A stretch of 64,000 nt of DNA from Bullera alba. Taxonomy: Eukaryota; Basidiomycota; Tremellomycetes; Tremellales; Bulleraceae. The stretch lies in assembly GCA_001600095.1 (NCBI GenBank), contig BCIX01000001.1:6287198-6351197 (forward strand), in the 5' to 3' direction. The position numbers and the translations under genes were made by a program. Positions 11,762 through 22,533 of this stretch are shown piece after piece (positions within the stretch are counted from its first letter, which is position 1; each line of letters begins with the position of its first letter). The notes under the pieces are model-generated. The model was not told where the DNA came from, did not search any database, and saw nothing but the letters and a program-made list of their open reading frames with translations.

Positions 11762-13179
11762 ATGCTGCCCACAAGTCGGGCCTCCTGGGCCTTTCGAGCT
11801 GTGAGAACGAGCATAGCCGGTCCCGCTCGCAGAACGTACGCGTCTTTGTCGCCGTACACACCACCCCCTCAGAGCGTCTATGAGGTGTTTGACGAACCGT
11901 CCAAATCGAGACAAAAGGACAGAGCGCTCTTACGTCTAGCCGAGCAGGCCAAGTCTGGGCCGCCATCTGCCGAGGAGGGAAGTGAGGCGAAGAATCCGAC
12001 AGCGATCGTGGACTACATCAGGGAGGAATTAGCAGAAAGGCTGGCCGAACGTGTCGAGGTGAGGAGCACTTCGATTCCCAATTCACGCTTGCGACTTTCA
12101 GGAGATGATGAGGCGTGCCGACCGCTGATTGTCGATACCTTAGGACTTGAAAACTCCCCCATCGACAATCCTGGAACTTTCCGCGCACGCTGGCCAGCTC
12201 ACAAGGATCCTGCAGGAGATTTTGGGCGACGAATCGGTCGATGGAGACAAGAGGAAGTGGCTGGTAGCAGAGGCCAGTGGTGAGTGCTATACGGTATCCG
12301 AGGGGACTATGGCTGATGGTCTACTGTAGAAGGAGCTTTGAATCGAGATGGAGATGATGTCTTCCCATGTGAGTCCTCCAGTACTAATGATCGCGTGTTC
12401 TAACCAAGCTGTAGACCCACCTACGCGGATACAGACGTCTTCATCGGACTTCCTAGCGCATCCGCAGATCGAACCGCTGAAAGAGAAGGTGGACACGGTC
12501 GTCGCTGCCGGCGGGCTGCACTGGGTCGGAGATATCGTGGGATCGTTCACGCAGATCAAACATGTGCTCAAGCCCGATGGAGCATTCATTGCAGCGGTGC
12601 TAGGAGGAGATACACTATTTGAGCTCAGGTAGGCCGCATCTCAATCAGTCCACTTGACATTCGGCTGATGGAGTCAGAACATCGCTTCAGCTCGCGGAAC
12701 AAGAGAGGAGGGGAGGTATCGCCAACCGAATATCACCAATGATCAGTGAGTCGCCTGAAAGTGTTGATAGACCACTGTTAAAGAGTTTACAGACCCAACC
12801 GACGCGCCATCACTGCTCGGCAGAGCGGGATTCATCCTCACCACCGTCGACCTAGAAGAGATTACGATCAACTATCCATCGATATGGGAGTTGATGGCCG
12901 ATCTGCGAGATATGGGCGAGAGCAACGCAATCGCTGGCAGAAAGGCGATGATCAGCAGAGACGTTCTGATTGCCGCCGAAGCCATATACAAGGAGCTGTA
13001 CCAGAAGGAGGAAGGCAGTGTTCCGGCCACGTTTCAGATAATCTTCATGGTGAGTGGGGAAATGACACCGACGCATCCTCTGTACTGACGGCGCGAAGAT
13101 TGGCTGGAAGCCTGGTCCCAATCAACCGAAGCCATTGGCAAGAGGTTCGGCTGAGACAAATCTCAAGGACATTCTCTGA
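11762..13179 (+). CDS. NDUFAF5: Mitochondrial complex I assembly factor, methyltransferase-like NDUFAF5, 363 aa
   Basis: Seven exons: 11762-12058, 12144-12279, 12330-12368, 12415-12628, 12678-12745, 12793-13049 and 13099-13179. The N-terminus (MLPTSRASWAFRAVRTSIAG) is basic, without acidic residues, and fits a mitochondrial presequence. It is followed by the family signature VFDEP, DYIREELAERLAERV and a SAM-methyltransferase core with GGLHWVGDI and GAFIAAVLGGDTLFELR, and ends in NQPKPLARGSAETNLKDIL, which is diagnostic. NDUFAF5 acts in the mitochondrial matrix, hydroxylating an arginine of the complex I subunit NDUFS7 early in assembly in animals; this is transferred by homology. Motif I is atypical (ILELSAHAGQL rather than a DLGCGxG-like loop). 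The ATG at 11762 was chosen for its presequence. Confidence 0.9.
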
Positions 13180-13740
13180 GCGCGAGCGATACCAAGCCGA
13201 GCAGAGGACGCAGCTTCTCATGCATGTCTCCATGACACGACAACATTACGTCCGCATGTACATGGTCAACATTTCGACTTGGACCAAGTATGGGTTTCCG
13301 GTAAAGTTGTGAAACCGGAAAGGTCTTAGGGAAAGATGGCTAATCACATCTCACTCCGACCTGCAATTTCTGAAACTGCAGTATGCACCACCGCAGCACG
13401 GTCACTTTCTATATTATATACTACTCATCTTCCACTGATACTCTTCTTTTCCCTAGATCAAACCCAGCATCCAGTTGATCTCACTTCTTCGCCAACTTCG
13501 TCTGTGACGGAGTCCGTTTCGCTTCGGCTGTCATTCTTTTTCGCTTGTTCGTCTTTCACCTCGACACGACACAGGAGCTGGTCTCCTTCGCCTCGCCAAC
13601 TCGCTCGCTACATCTCAACCCTCACGCCGACTTCAGCGATCGCGATCAACAAGCAACTTGAATCGACCTTCAACCTCAGCCAACGCCAAACGGACAAATC
13701 ACTACTTCACCTCACTCCACATCGACAGACAGTCTTCACC
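13180..13740 (+). promoter_or_regulatory. Promoter and pyrimidine-rich leader of exo-glucanase gene
   Basis: A 561-nt stretch between two genes on the same strand. A TATA-like atattatata is at about 13411-13420. From there to 13740 the sequence is C/T-rich, as in long fungal 5' leaders. The frame of the downstream gene stays open back to an ATG at 13336, which could add 135 residues. Confidence 0.5.
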
Positions 13741-16188
13741 ATGGTGCTTATCGACCTCCAAAAGGTTCTCTCCACGCTCGGTCTCGTGTCATCGATCATC
13801 AAGCCCGTCCCCATCGTTGGACCCATCGCTGGTGGTCTGGTCGATACCGTAGGCGGCATCGCCACGCCTCTCGTCGGTAAAGACGGCCCATTGGGTAGCC
13901 TACTAGGAAGCGGAGGTGCCGGAATCCTCGCCGCAACTGGCGATGGTTCCGATGTCACCGAGTTCGACTCACCCGATTGGGCGGACTCTCCCGATTCACC
14001 CGATTCGCCAGACTCCCCAGACGGCGGATACACCACCTACGCCGACGATGGTTCTGCCGGCAATTCAACCTGGTCCGACAATACCGACTACTCCGAGGCC
14101 TCAGCCAACAACACCACCTCCCCTGTCAATGGAACCAACGACACCGCCATCTCCAACACCGATGCCTGTGCCGTCACACCCTACACACCCCCTTCGCCAG
14201 TCCTCCTCGAGTCCTTCGCCCCTTACAATGCCAGTCAAGCCCTCGTCTACAGATACAGACAACAGCAGAGTGTCAACTTTGGCTCGTGGTTTGTCCAAGA
14301 ACAATGGATGAACCCTTCCCTCTTCACCTGTGCGTCCGGCAACAAACAAGCCGAATTCGACGTCGCCAGTGGATGGGGAAGTGTCGACAATGCCCGACAG
14401 GTGCTGGAGCGACACTGGGATGAATGGATCACCGAGAAGGACTTTGCCTACCTCGCCAGTATTGGAATCAACACGATCAGACTGCCCATCGGATAGTGAG
14501 TTACAAGCCCGATCCATATAACGAAGAGCTGACCTTTGTGCTCTAGCTGGTCACTCGGTCCACTCTACTGCCAGGGTACCGTGTTCGAGGCAGTCTCTGG
14601 TGCCTATGTCAATGCATGGCCCAGAGTCGTCCGGGCTATCAACATGGCCGAAAAGTATGGCCTTGGTGTACTCGTCGACTTGCACGGTGCTCCAGGTGCT
14701 CAGAACGATCAGGCCCATTCTGGTGTTTCAACTGGCCAGCAAAACCTGTTCAACAACCCCACCAACATCCAGCTCACCCTCAACGTGCTCACCTACCTCA
14801 CTCAACAGCTAGTCAAGGTTAACAACGTCGTCGGTATCGAGATCCTGAACGAGCCTTCCAATGTCGACTCGCTCCCATCGTTCTACAACCAGATGCTCAC
14901 GACACTTCGACAAGTCTCACCGGAAGCCGCTGCGTTCCCGTTCTACATCCACGACGCCTTTGACATGCCTCGATTCGCCGACTACATCTCGACGAGAAAG
15001 GACTTTGTGGTTCTTGACCACCACTCCTACTTTGTCTTTGACTCGGCATCCCAGTCGACCCCAGCATCCAAGCTCGCCGACGCGTTCCAACCCGGTCACG
15101 GATCCGTCTCACAGCAGGTGTCTGCCGCCTCATCCGAGGTCAGGCGAAACATCATGGTTGGCGAGTGGTCTTGCGCCCTCTCGGGTGACGCACTAAAGGA
15201 CTCTGCCGACCCAGCTGGTGATCGACGAAAGTTCTGCAGCGGACAGATGGAGTCGTACACCAACGCTACCGCCGGATGGGCCTTTTGGTCGTACAAGACT
15301 GAAAACTGCGAATCCGACCCCAACTGGTGCTTCACGGGTGCTGTCGGCAACTCGCTCCCATCGACATTCCACTCGTACCCCAACTCGTCAGTCAAGGCCA
15401 TCTTTGAGAAGGGCCTCGAAGCGTTTTCAGAGTCGAGCAACAGTGGTACCGCTGGCTTGCCCGAGGACTCCTCCTTCTTGACCTTTGGAACTGCCATGCC
15501 TCTCGAGGATTCCATCTCACCCGAGAGTGCCGACAAATGGCTCGCCGCCATGGGCAAGAGCAACACCGACTACAGATATCTCACCGAAGCGCTCGCCACG
15601 ACCGAGTTTGAGGAGGCACCGACGTCAGGTGGTCAGATGCGCCCCTCGGACGATTCAGGCTCCAAGAACAAGGCCGACACGGACGACAGCTACAACAATG
15701 GCAACGCGCAACAAGCTGCGTTTGTCAACACCGCTACCATCCCAAGCTCCCGACTCGAGGCCATCGGTCACAGGAAACGATCTTTCGATCTACCTCAACG
15801 TGCCTTCCTCCTCGCCTCGGAGCTCCGACAACACCGATTCGCAGCTCGACACGCTCGAGCCCACAGCAAACGAGACGAGACCGCCATTGGCTTCACTCCA
15901 GAGCAAGCTGCCATTGCCAAAGGCTACGCCGATGGTTGGCGAGCGGCCAAGACGTTTGCCTCTTTCAACTCCTCCAGACTTGGGTTCACCGGTCAGTTCA
16001 TCGTCGATGCGCTCGCCGCCATGGATCAGAAGATCGTCAGTGGAGATGAGCAATACTACAGAGAATGGTTCAGTGAGTGCCAATATTTGTTTAAAAAGCA
16101 CGACTTTGGCTGACCCCATCCAGTGAAAGGACTTGCCGACGGAGAGATGCAAGTGATCAAGACGCTTGCTCTCGAGCTTCAAGCCTAA
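13741..16188 (+). CDS. GH5 exo-beta-1,3-glucanase, 781 aa
   Basis: Three exons: 13741-14495, 14547-16072 and 16124-16188. The central part is a glycoside hydrolase family 5 barrel of the exo-1,3-beta-glucosidase type: FGSWFVQEQW, NTIRLPIGYWSLGP, VLVDLHGAPGAQN, the acid/base glutamate in EILNEP (Glu354) and the nucleophile in MVGEWS (Glu458). It should release glucose from cell-wall beta-1,3-glucan. The N-terminal 100 residues carry a hydrophobic stretch and a short Asp-Ser-Pro repeat, not a classical signal peptide. A C-terminal extension of about 200 residues follows the catalytic domain and is not recognised. The ATG at 13741 has an excellent CACCATGG context. An upstream in-frame ATG at 13336 could supply a longer form. 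Confidence 0.9.
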
Positions 16189-16862
16189 GGAATGGACCGG
16201 GAAGAAGAGACTTGCGTGTATCTACGTTATAGTCAATTAGGAATAACGAAGATGCTATATGCAAAAACGGTTGCTCATCGCATGATCACACCATGTCACG
16301 ATCGACTGACGACATTCCATCGATCGTAATGGCCGGTTCGCCGCTTCGCAGTCCGCCTTGTCTCGCCCAAAGTGACCCAGCCTGACCCAACGTGGCCAGG
16401 AACTATCTCAGGGTTTGACCGTCAGCTTCGGGCAATTATGACATTGATTGTTCCTGGCGGGCCAGAGGTGGAGGTTACTCCAGGCGTGAGGGCAGAGAGC
16501 TGCCGAAGCTGGTCAACCGCCGTGAATGAAGATCTATTTATTTTTAGACTGCTACTTGGCTCGAAGGCGCCATCGACTGATCGACATCCTCTGCTCTGAA
16601 CCCCTACTCCCTCTCATTCCGGCGGGTTGATAAGATTTGATTGATCGATTTGCACATTCCCAGCTGCTCGCTGCTCGCTGCCGTCTGCGCTCGTCTGCGA
16701 GCCTGCGTATAGTCCGGCTAACAGACTTCGCTGTACTTTTTCCTGCTTGCAGATCACCACTACTCGGCGCTGATCCCTCGATTCATACAAGAAGCAGGGG
16801 ACTGGTCAGTCACAGCTCGACTTGCACACAGTCCATCCTTCAAGCGAACATCATCGCCCACC
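16189..16862 (+). promoter_or_regulatory. Upstream region of amino-acid transporter gene
   Basis: A 674-nt stretch between same-strand genes. It contains the 3' end of the glucanase transcript and the transporter promoter. A tatttatttttag run lies at about 16535-16547. No open frame looks coding. The last 60 nt before the ATG are A/C-rich, as in a leader. Confidence 0.4.
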
Positions 16863-18738
16863 ATGGTCTCAGTGAGTAAGCCGAGAAAGCTCACGGCGAG
16901 CGGCGACTGACTTCTGCTCCTCCGTAGGCTATGCAGACAAAGATCATCCGCACAGACTCTGGTGTCCCCAACAGCGAGAAGGTAGAGGAGGAAAACGTTT
17001 CCGTCGATGTCTTCACCGCCCTTGCCAACGAGGAAGCCGATCATGACATCAAGTACAGGACGTTGAGTTGGCAAAAGACGGCTCTCCTCCTGTTTGGAGA
17101 GTATGTCTGTTTGGCTATCCTCGCTCTGGCCTGGAGTTGGAGTGTCCTCGGCTGGGTAGCCGGATTCTTTGTCACCTTCGGTCTATCCATCTGCACCTGG
17201 TGTGAGTCGCAGAGTCCGATAACGGGATCCACGAGCTGAATAAACATCCCAGACACCTCGTATGTCTTGTGGCAATGGTGCATGAGGCATCCAGAAGCCA
17301 AAGACATCTGTGATATCGCAGCCACTCTTTTCGTAAGTGATTCAATTGCTATATGAGAGCCCCGTTGATCTATGACCGATAGCCCGGGATCCCAAGAATC
17401 GCCTACGAGTTCACCGCCATCATGCTCCTGCTGAACAACATCTTCCTCAGTGAGTGTCCAACGAGGGCATTTGAGACCCCGGTGACTAACCCCACCCAGT
17501 CGGTTTCCACGTGTTCACCGGTGCTCGAAGTAAGTCGAACAGCAGCGGATATAAGGTCTCTGACTGATCCTTGTAGTCTTCAACACATTGAGTGACGGAG
17601 GAGCTTGCACAGTCGTCTTTCAAGCGATCACCGCGATCATCGGCAGTGAGTTTACTCGATTGTATACGTCGGGTCATAACTGACGATACGCTTAGTCGTT
17701 GTATCGCTACCCCGAACTCTGAGTCACGTCTCTACCATGTCGATCGTCTCTGCCATCAGCATGGGTATCGCCATCATCCTTTCCTTGGTGTTCTGCGGTA
17801 TTGAGGACGCCCCTTTGTACGGATACGGAGGAAACTACCCAACTCAAGGCCCAGTTCGAACCACCGTTGGCCTTCCCGAGGGCGGCGTTACCTTTGTCAA
17901 CGGTCTCAATGCTGCGTTGAAGTGAGTACTCTCGTCAGTGACAGCGTCAATCACTGACGTCCCGTTCAGCATTATTTTCTTGTTCATCGGACAAGTCCTA
18001 TACCCCTCGTTCATCGCCGAGATGAAGAACCCAGCCGACTTCCCTAAAGCCCTCGCCGCGCTTTCCATCATGGAGCTCATCCTCTTCTGCGTCACCGCCG
18101 CTGTTGGGTACTACTTCTTGGGCCAATATGCCACCGCACCCGTCATCGGTTCTCTCTCCGAGCCATGGGCCAGGAAGTCAGCCTTTGCCTTTGTCCTCCT
18201 TCCCACAGTCATCATCGGCGCCATCTACTCCAACGTCGCTTGTAAATTCATGTACCGACGAATCCTCGGAAACTCTCGACACATCCACTCGCATACCGTC
18301 GTCGGATGGGGAGTCTGGGTTGGTCTCACCGTTTTCGTCTGGGCCATCGCTTTCATCCTCGGAAAGTGAGTCACCGAGTCTTGTCGTCAGAACAATGCTG
18401 ATCGTTTTTCCAGTGTCATCCCCTCGATGGGTGATTTCCTGTCGATGATGTCGGCTGCGTTCGATTCCTTCTTCGGATTCATCTACTGGGCCGTGGCCTA
18501 CTACCACATGAACCGAGGACAGTTCTTCTCGTCGCCAAGGAAGATCTTCTTGACATGCCTCAACGTCGTCATCTTCGTGTTCGGATTCTTCATGCTCGGT
18601 CCCGGACTGTACACGGCTGTGGACGCCATTGTTGCAGACTAGTGAGTGTTTTCTTTCGGTCCGCGAGCTCTGCTGACAGGATGCTGTAGCGCTGGACCTA
18701 CCAGGAAGCCCTTCACATGTAACACCAACGGTATCTAG
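16863..18738 (+). CDS. AAAP-family amino-acid transporter, 475 aa
   Basis: Ten exons: 16863-16871, 16928-17201, 17253-17332, 17383-17449, 17500-17529, 17577-17645, 17696-17921, 17970-18365, 18414-18641 and 18690-18738. The first exon encodes only MVS. The protein has a hydrophilic N-terminus of about 45 residues, then roughly eleven membrane helices, starting with WQKTALLLFGEYVCLAILAL. The pattern GYYFLGQYATAPVIGSL and the helix order match the fungal mtr-like branch of the amino acid/auxin permease family (Aa_trans), which takes up neutral and aromatic amino acids by proton symport. Exact substrate cannot be read from the sequence. The protein is likely in the plasma membrane. All nine introns are 46-56 nt and all phases agree. 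Confidence 0.9.
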
Positions 18739-18974
18739 AACGATCAAGGTCGCCTCTGCTGGACCTATCAGTTGTCTGCGGTATAATTCATGCAATGTTT
18801 CGTCGAATTGCGCTGGCGGTCGATATGTCTTGCTTGCGACATCAGTATTTGTCAAAGCGCTCTCGGGCCCGTGTCGTTGTGGCCTTGGGTTTCAACTCTC
18901 CTTCTGAGATTGTGCATATCCGTATATGTTTCTATCGTGGTGATCATCGCTCATCAAAGGGGTTCCTGGAAAAG

Positions 18975-20601
18975 TCAGCAACGTCCATACGTGTAGGCAT
19001 CGCTCCGCGCCCACTTGGTGTACTCCAATTCATCGTCGCTGTCTCCTAGCGCGTATGAGCTGGTGGCAGGGGGCGTCTTGGGTATTTGCGAAACGATTGA
19101 TCTTGGCGCAGATGGTAAAGACGGGTTTGGGTCGACAACATCGTCATCATCATCGTTGTTAGATACAACGACGGCAGCAGTAGTTCCACCAGCAATTGCC
19201 CCTGCAGCGAGCCCTCCGCCGACCTTGGAGCCTGTGGTCGTGGTAGCAGGAGGCGAGGTCGATAAGAGGTCGACCTTCTTCTTTGGCAACAGCCCCAGTT
19301 TGGCTACAAAGCAGCTTGAGCAGGGGTCTTCATACTTATCGGGGTTTACTCACTGGGATCAATCTTGCCCATTGTGCTTCCCTTGTCGGGGCTTCCGACC
19401 CCTGGGCTTCGACGTCCTCCAACCTCTATACGGTTGCTGATGGCAGGACCGTTCTTGGCTGGAGGCAGCGGATCATCTAGCACGACTCAGCTCGGAACTG
19501 GGAGAGCAATGCTGACTCACCGTACGCGTCAGAGGGGTTCCACCGCGCCGGTTTCTGCCTTGGAGGAGGGTTCAACGCTGTGGCCGGAGAGATGGGCGCC
19601 GGGTCCGGGTCTATCGGAGAGCGAGACTCGAAGGAGTCTATGCGGGAGCTTGCACTGAAGCTGGTGCTCCAAATTAGCTCTGCATGCTTTGTTGGTTGGT
19701 TGAGAGCTAGACTCACGATCTGCCGTCGTCCCAGAGCCCCTGAGACCTGTTCTGATCCCCGCCCCTGCCTCCGCCTGGAGTAGGGGTAGACTGATTTGGA
19801 GGGCGTCGCCAATCCTCGTCTCCTGTTTCTCCCCATCGAGACTCCTTGGCTCGGTCAGGCTGTGTGCTTAGCGCTGCATTCTGCGCTTGGAACTCTTGCA
19901 CCTTTGCCTTTGCTCTCGAGAACAAGGTAGTGAAGGTGTTTTTACCGGCTGGCCATCAGCTGATTACTCATTGACAACAACTCACCCTCTGCAAACTGGT
20001 TGACCCTTTCGTCAAAGGCGAGCATGCCAGGAGGGTTCTGACTTTGATTCCCAGAGGAGTACGAATCTTGGGGACCAGTGTTGCCGGTCTGAGCGGTGTA
20101 GCCTTGGCGATTGTTACGTCGGACTCTCGGTTGATATGGTAGATCCCCGCCTCTTGCTCGTTGGTCATGCGCATCCTGCTCTTCCTGCATAGCAAGGGAT
20201 CTTGCAAACTGAGCATCCAAGTCAAGCTGGGACTGATGAAGATTGTCAGTCCAGATCTGAGGCCAAGGACAGCGAACACTTACGTCGTCTTCGGTTCGGG
20301 TATGGGCCGACTCGTCAGGCTTGAATTCCGGGTCAGTCATCGACAATAGCTGCTCAATGGCTCGGTCCTGTGACCCTCCCACAGACTCTAGAATCATCTC
20401 GATGACAACTACCTCGACGGTCGGGAACATGACCCGTAGTTCGGCTACCTTTGGGTCTTCGGCCGGAGGAGCATTGAATGATGGCGGTGGGGGGTTTGAC
20501 GACAGGTCCGTAATTTGAGCAGTGGGTGATGTTAGAGGCTGCCCTCTGGTTGGAGACATGCTGACTCCTGGCGGACTACCTGGCGGTGGTGGCGCGGACA
20601 T
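18975..20601 (-). CDS. CUE-domain ubiquitin-binding protein (Cue5-like), 462 aa
   Basis: Six exons on the minus strand: 20601-20284, 20232-19986, 19948-19717, 19660-19521, 19476-19354 and 19303-18975. Intron 2 is only 37 nt. Residues about 50-90 form a CUE domain with the MFP signature (ELRVMFPTVEVVVIEMIL) and a di-leucine at its end (EQLLSM), which bind monoubiquitin. A helical LDAQFARSLAMQEEQDA segment and FTTLFSRAKAKVQEF follow, as in fungal Cue5/Don1 proteins. The rest is low-complexity, with Pro, Ser and an Asp run (NNDDDDDVV). Yeast Cue5 links ubiquitinated aggregates to Atg8 for autophagy. A role like that is plausible but no Atg8-interacting motif was positively identified. Confidence 0.85.
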
Positions 20602-21215
20602 GATGGATGCGAAGCTATGAAGAGTGGAAGAATAGTCTGATCATTCTAACTCTCTACGTCGCCATCACTGCACGACCGGCCGGGAGTGAAGCAGGCGGTA
20701 GGCGGTGTCATCGCAGTGTGGGGCTCCACTCGCAGCGCGCTTGGCGGGACAAAGGCTATGCGCGTCGATGCTGCGCCGGTCGATCAGCAAGGGATTCTCT
20801 CGATCGTGGTGAACCAGGGTGAACCGTTGAGCATCAGCCTTGTATTACACGCAGAGCTGGTTGTCAGCTTGCTACACATCACAGCCTTGATCGCTCAACA
20901 TAGGATCGCCTCACTAACATGTGTCTTTGTAGCAGTCGCTTGCGTCATTCAAGCGTTCAGCATATCACACTGACTAGGTCTTCTTCGAGCTTCAAATTTG
21001 GCAGACCTTTGTTCTGTTAATCGTCAAACCTTTGACGGCGAAGGGTTTCATCACGACAGTCTCCGGATACTAGTCCATCAGCCGTTTCCCTACAGCGAGC
21101 GTCTTAACGCATGGACGGTCGCCACCGTCCTCCTGTTTGACCATAACCCATCACTGCTGAATACTATCCGAAGCCCCAAGGTTTGTCTTGTCGAATCACA
21201 AACATTCCAATCACA
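20602..21215. promoter_or_regulatory. Divergent intergenic region, CUE gene / unknown gene
   Basis: A 614-nt region between divergent genes. It should hold both promoters. Open frames of up to 95 codons are present on the plus strand but lack coding character. No repeat or motif stood out. Confidence 0.4.
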
Positions 21216-22445
21216 ATGGCAGAGCAAGTCAAGTATGACAGAACCACAAACACCCTCACGATACATGTGAGCGGACATGCGGTATGCAAGGTCGAGGACG
21301 GTAGATACTTTACAGGCGACTTCACCATTCCTCAACTCCAAGCGCGATCGAGCAGCGCACAGTCAGCATTGAATACATGGGCATCGAAGAAGAAAACGAA
21401 GCCGAATTGGAATCAGCAAGCCCAGAGGGACAAGTTGGGCAAACACCTAATGGAGCAGTTGAATCCTGATGAGAGCACGCTTGACGCTCTCGCCAATCAG
21501 AGGTACCACCGAGACGAAGACAGTGCATCTCGTTCGCCGGTCGGCGTCGGCTCGATCTCGTATAAATTGACTCTTCCCTCAACAAAGAGTGTCAACGTGG
21601 ATCTGGTGTTCGACGAGGTATACGTCGATGATTGGGAGTTGCCACATGCTCCTCGTATCGGATACTCGCCCAAGACAAATACTTGTGTGGTCGGTATCCC
21701 GTCTTACATGTACTCACCGACATTAAACTCGGACAGCTCGCTGAGAGACTATCCTGGGTCTTTGAGCTCTGCAGTGATCGTAGGTTTGAATGAAATTGCC
21801 GAACAATTCGCGGTGTACAAGCCCGGCATGCTCGGGACGGAGAGTGCGGAGCGCCTCACGCCGGTCCTCAAGAAGATCGCTGCTTTCGGCACTGACAGCG
21901 AGGTGGTCGCACAGGCAGTAAGTACACTATCGTCGAGGATCAAGCACAGCATCCTGTCTACAGATCACTCAATGTCCCGAAATGCTGGAACATTCACCAA
22001 GGCAGCTGAGCATATACCTCGAAGTCAGTCCGAGAAGCCTTCTCTGCAGGTCGAATCGATCAAGGACCTCGACGGGGAAGGACAATTCTCTCTCGTCCTC
22101 AAAGTCACCGACCGCACCCAGTCGGTAGCCGATGAATCGCAAAAGGGTCGACTATCAAAGACAGCAGCGACCGCGATGTGCGCTGGTCTATTACACGGTA
22201 TGGACAAGATCATTCTGCCGGAGGTACCGTATACCGACAACCCCACTGATCAAGACATGATTGGCAAATGGAATGAGCTACTGAACATTGTGCAAGATGC
22301 GTACACATCCTCACTTCCCTACAGCGCAAAGGGAATCCTGGAGGACGACGGCACTGAGCAACAGAGCTGTGGGGCCGTCTTCTTGCGCAACTCAGACCGC
22401 TCTGCACCTCTTCACACGCTGGCACTTAGATTCAGGGCGGACTGA
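21216..22445 (+). CDS. Unknown intronless protein, 409 aa
   Basis: A single open frame of 410 codons from ATG 21216 to TGA 22443-22445, in an A/C-rich leader context (tcacaATGG). I do not recognise a family. The protein is soluble, mixed alpha/beta in composition, with a Lys-rich patch (ASKKKTKPNW) near residue 60 and no signal or membrane segment. It is the only gene of this size here without an intron, in a region where most genes have two or more. That could mean a retrogene, a fast-evolving lineage gene or an acquired gene; base composition does not stand out by eye. Gene 22534-24847 converges on it with an 88-nt gap. Confidence 0.7.
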   Translation: MAEQVKYDRTTNTLTIHVSGHAVCKVEDGRYFTGDFTIPQLQARSSSAQSALNTWASKKKTKPNWNQQAQRDKLGKHLMEQLNPDESTLDALANQRYHRDEDSASRSPVGVGSISYKLTLPSTKSVNVDLVFDEVYVDDWELPHAPRIGYSPKTNTCVVGIPSYMYSPTLNSDSSLRDYPGSLSSAVIVGLNEIAEQFAVYKPGMLGTESAERLTPVLKKIAAFGTDSEVVAQAVSTLSSRIKHSILSTDHSMSRNAGTFTKAAEHIPRSQSEKPSLQVESIKDLDGEGQFSLVLKVTDRTQSVADESQKGRLSKTAATAMCAGLLHGMDKIILPEVPYTDNPTDQDMIGKWNELLNIVQDAYTSSLPYSAKGILEDDGTEQQSCGAVFLRNSDRSAPLHTLALRFRAD

Positions 22446-22533
22446 CCGCCGTGATTGGGGAGCAAGTTCACCAACTCGAGTTTACATCACTCGCGCATTC
22501 TTCCGTACTTCCAGTAGATCGTCCTCAGATTGT

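Noticed and set aside
12059..12143. C box (atgatga) and D box (ctga) in NDUFAF5 intron 1
   Set aside because: They are only about 15 nt apart, too close for a C/D snoRNA, and no terminal stem is present.
15485..16126. Second plus-strand frame of 213 codons in the glucanase gene
   Set aside because: Overlaps the GH5 frame fully; Ser/Pro/Arg-rich composition is typical for a +1 shadow of this codon usage.
18178..18855. Minus-strand open frame of 225 codons
   Set aside because: Antisense to membrane helices of the amino-acid transporter. The transporter model is strong, and the antisense product has no recognisable content.
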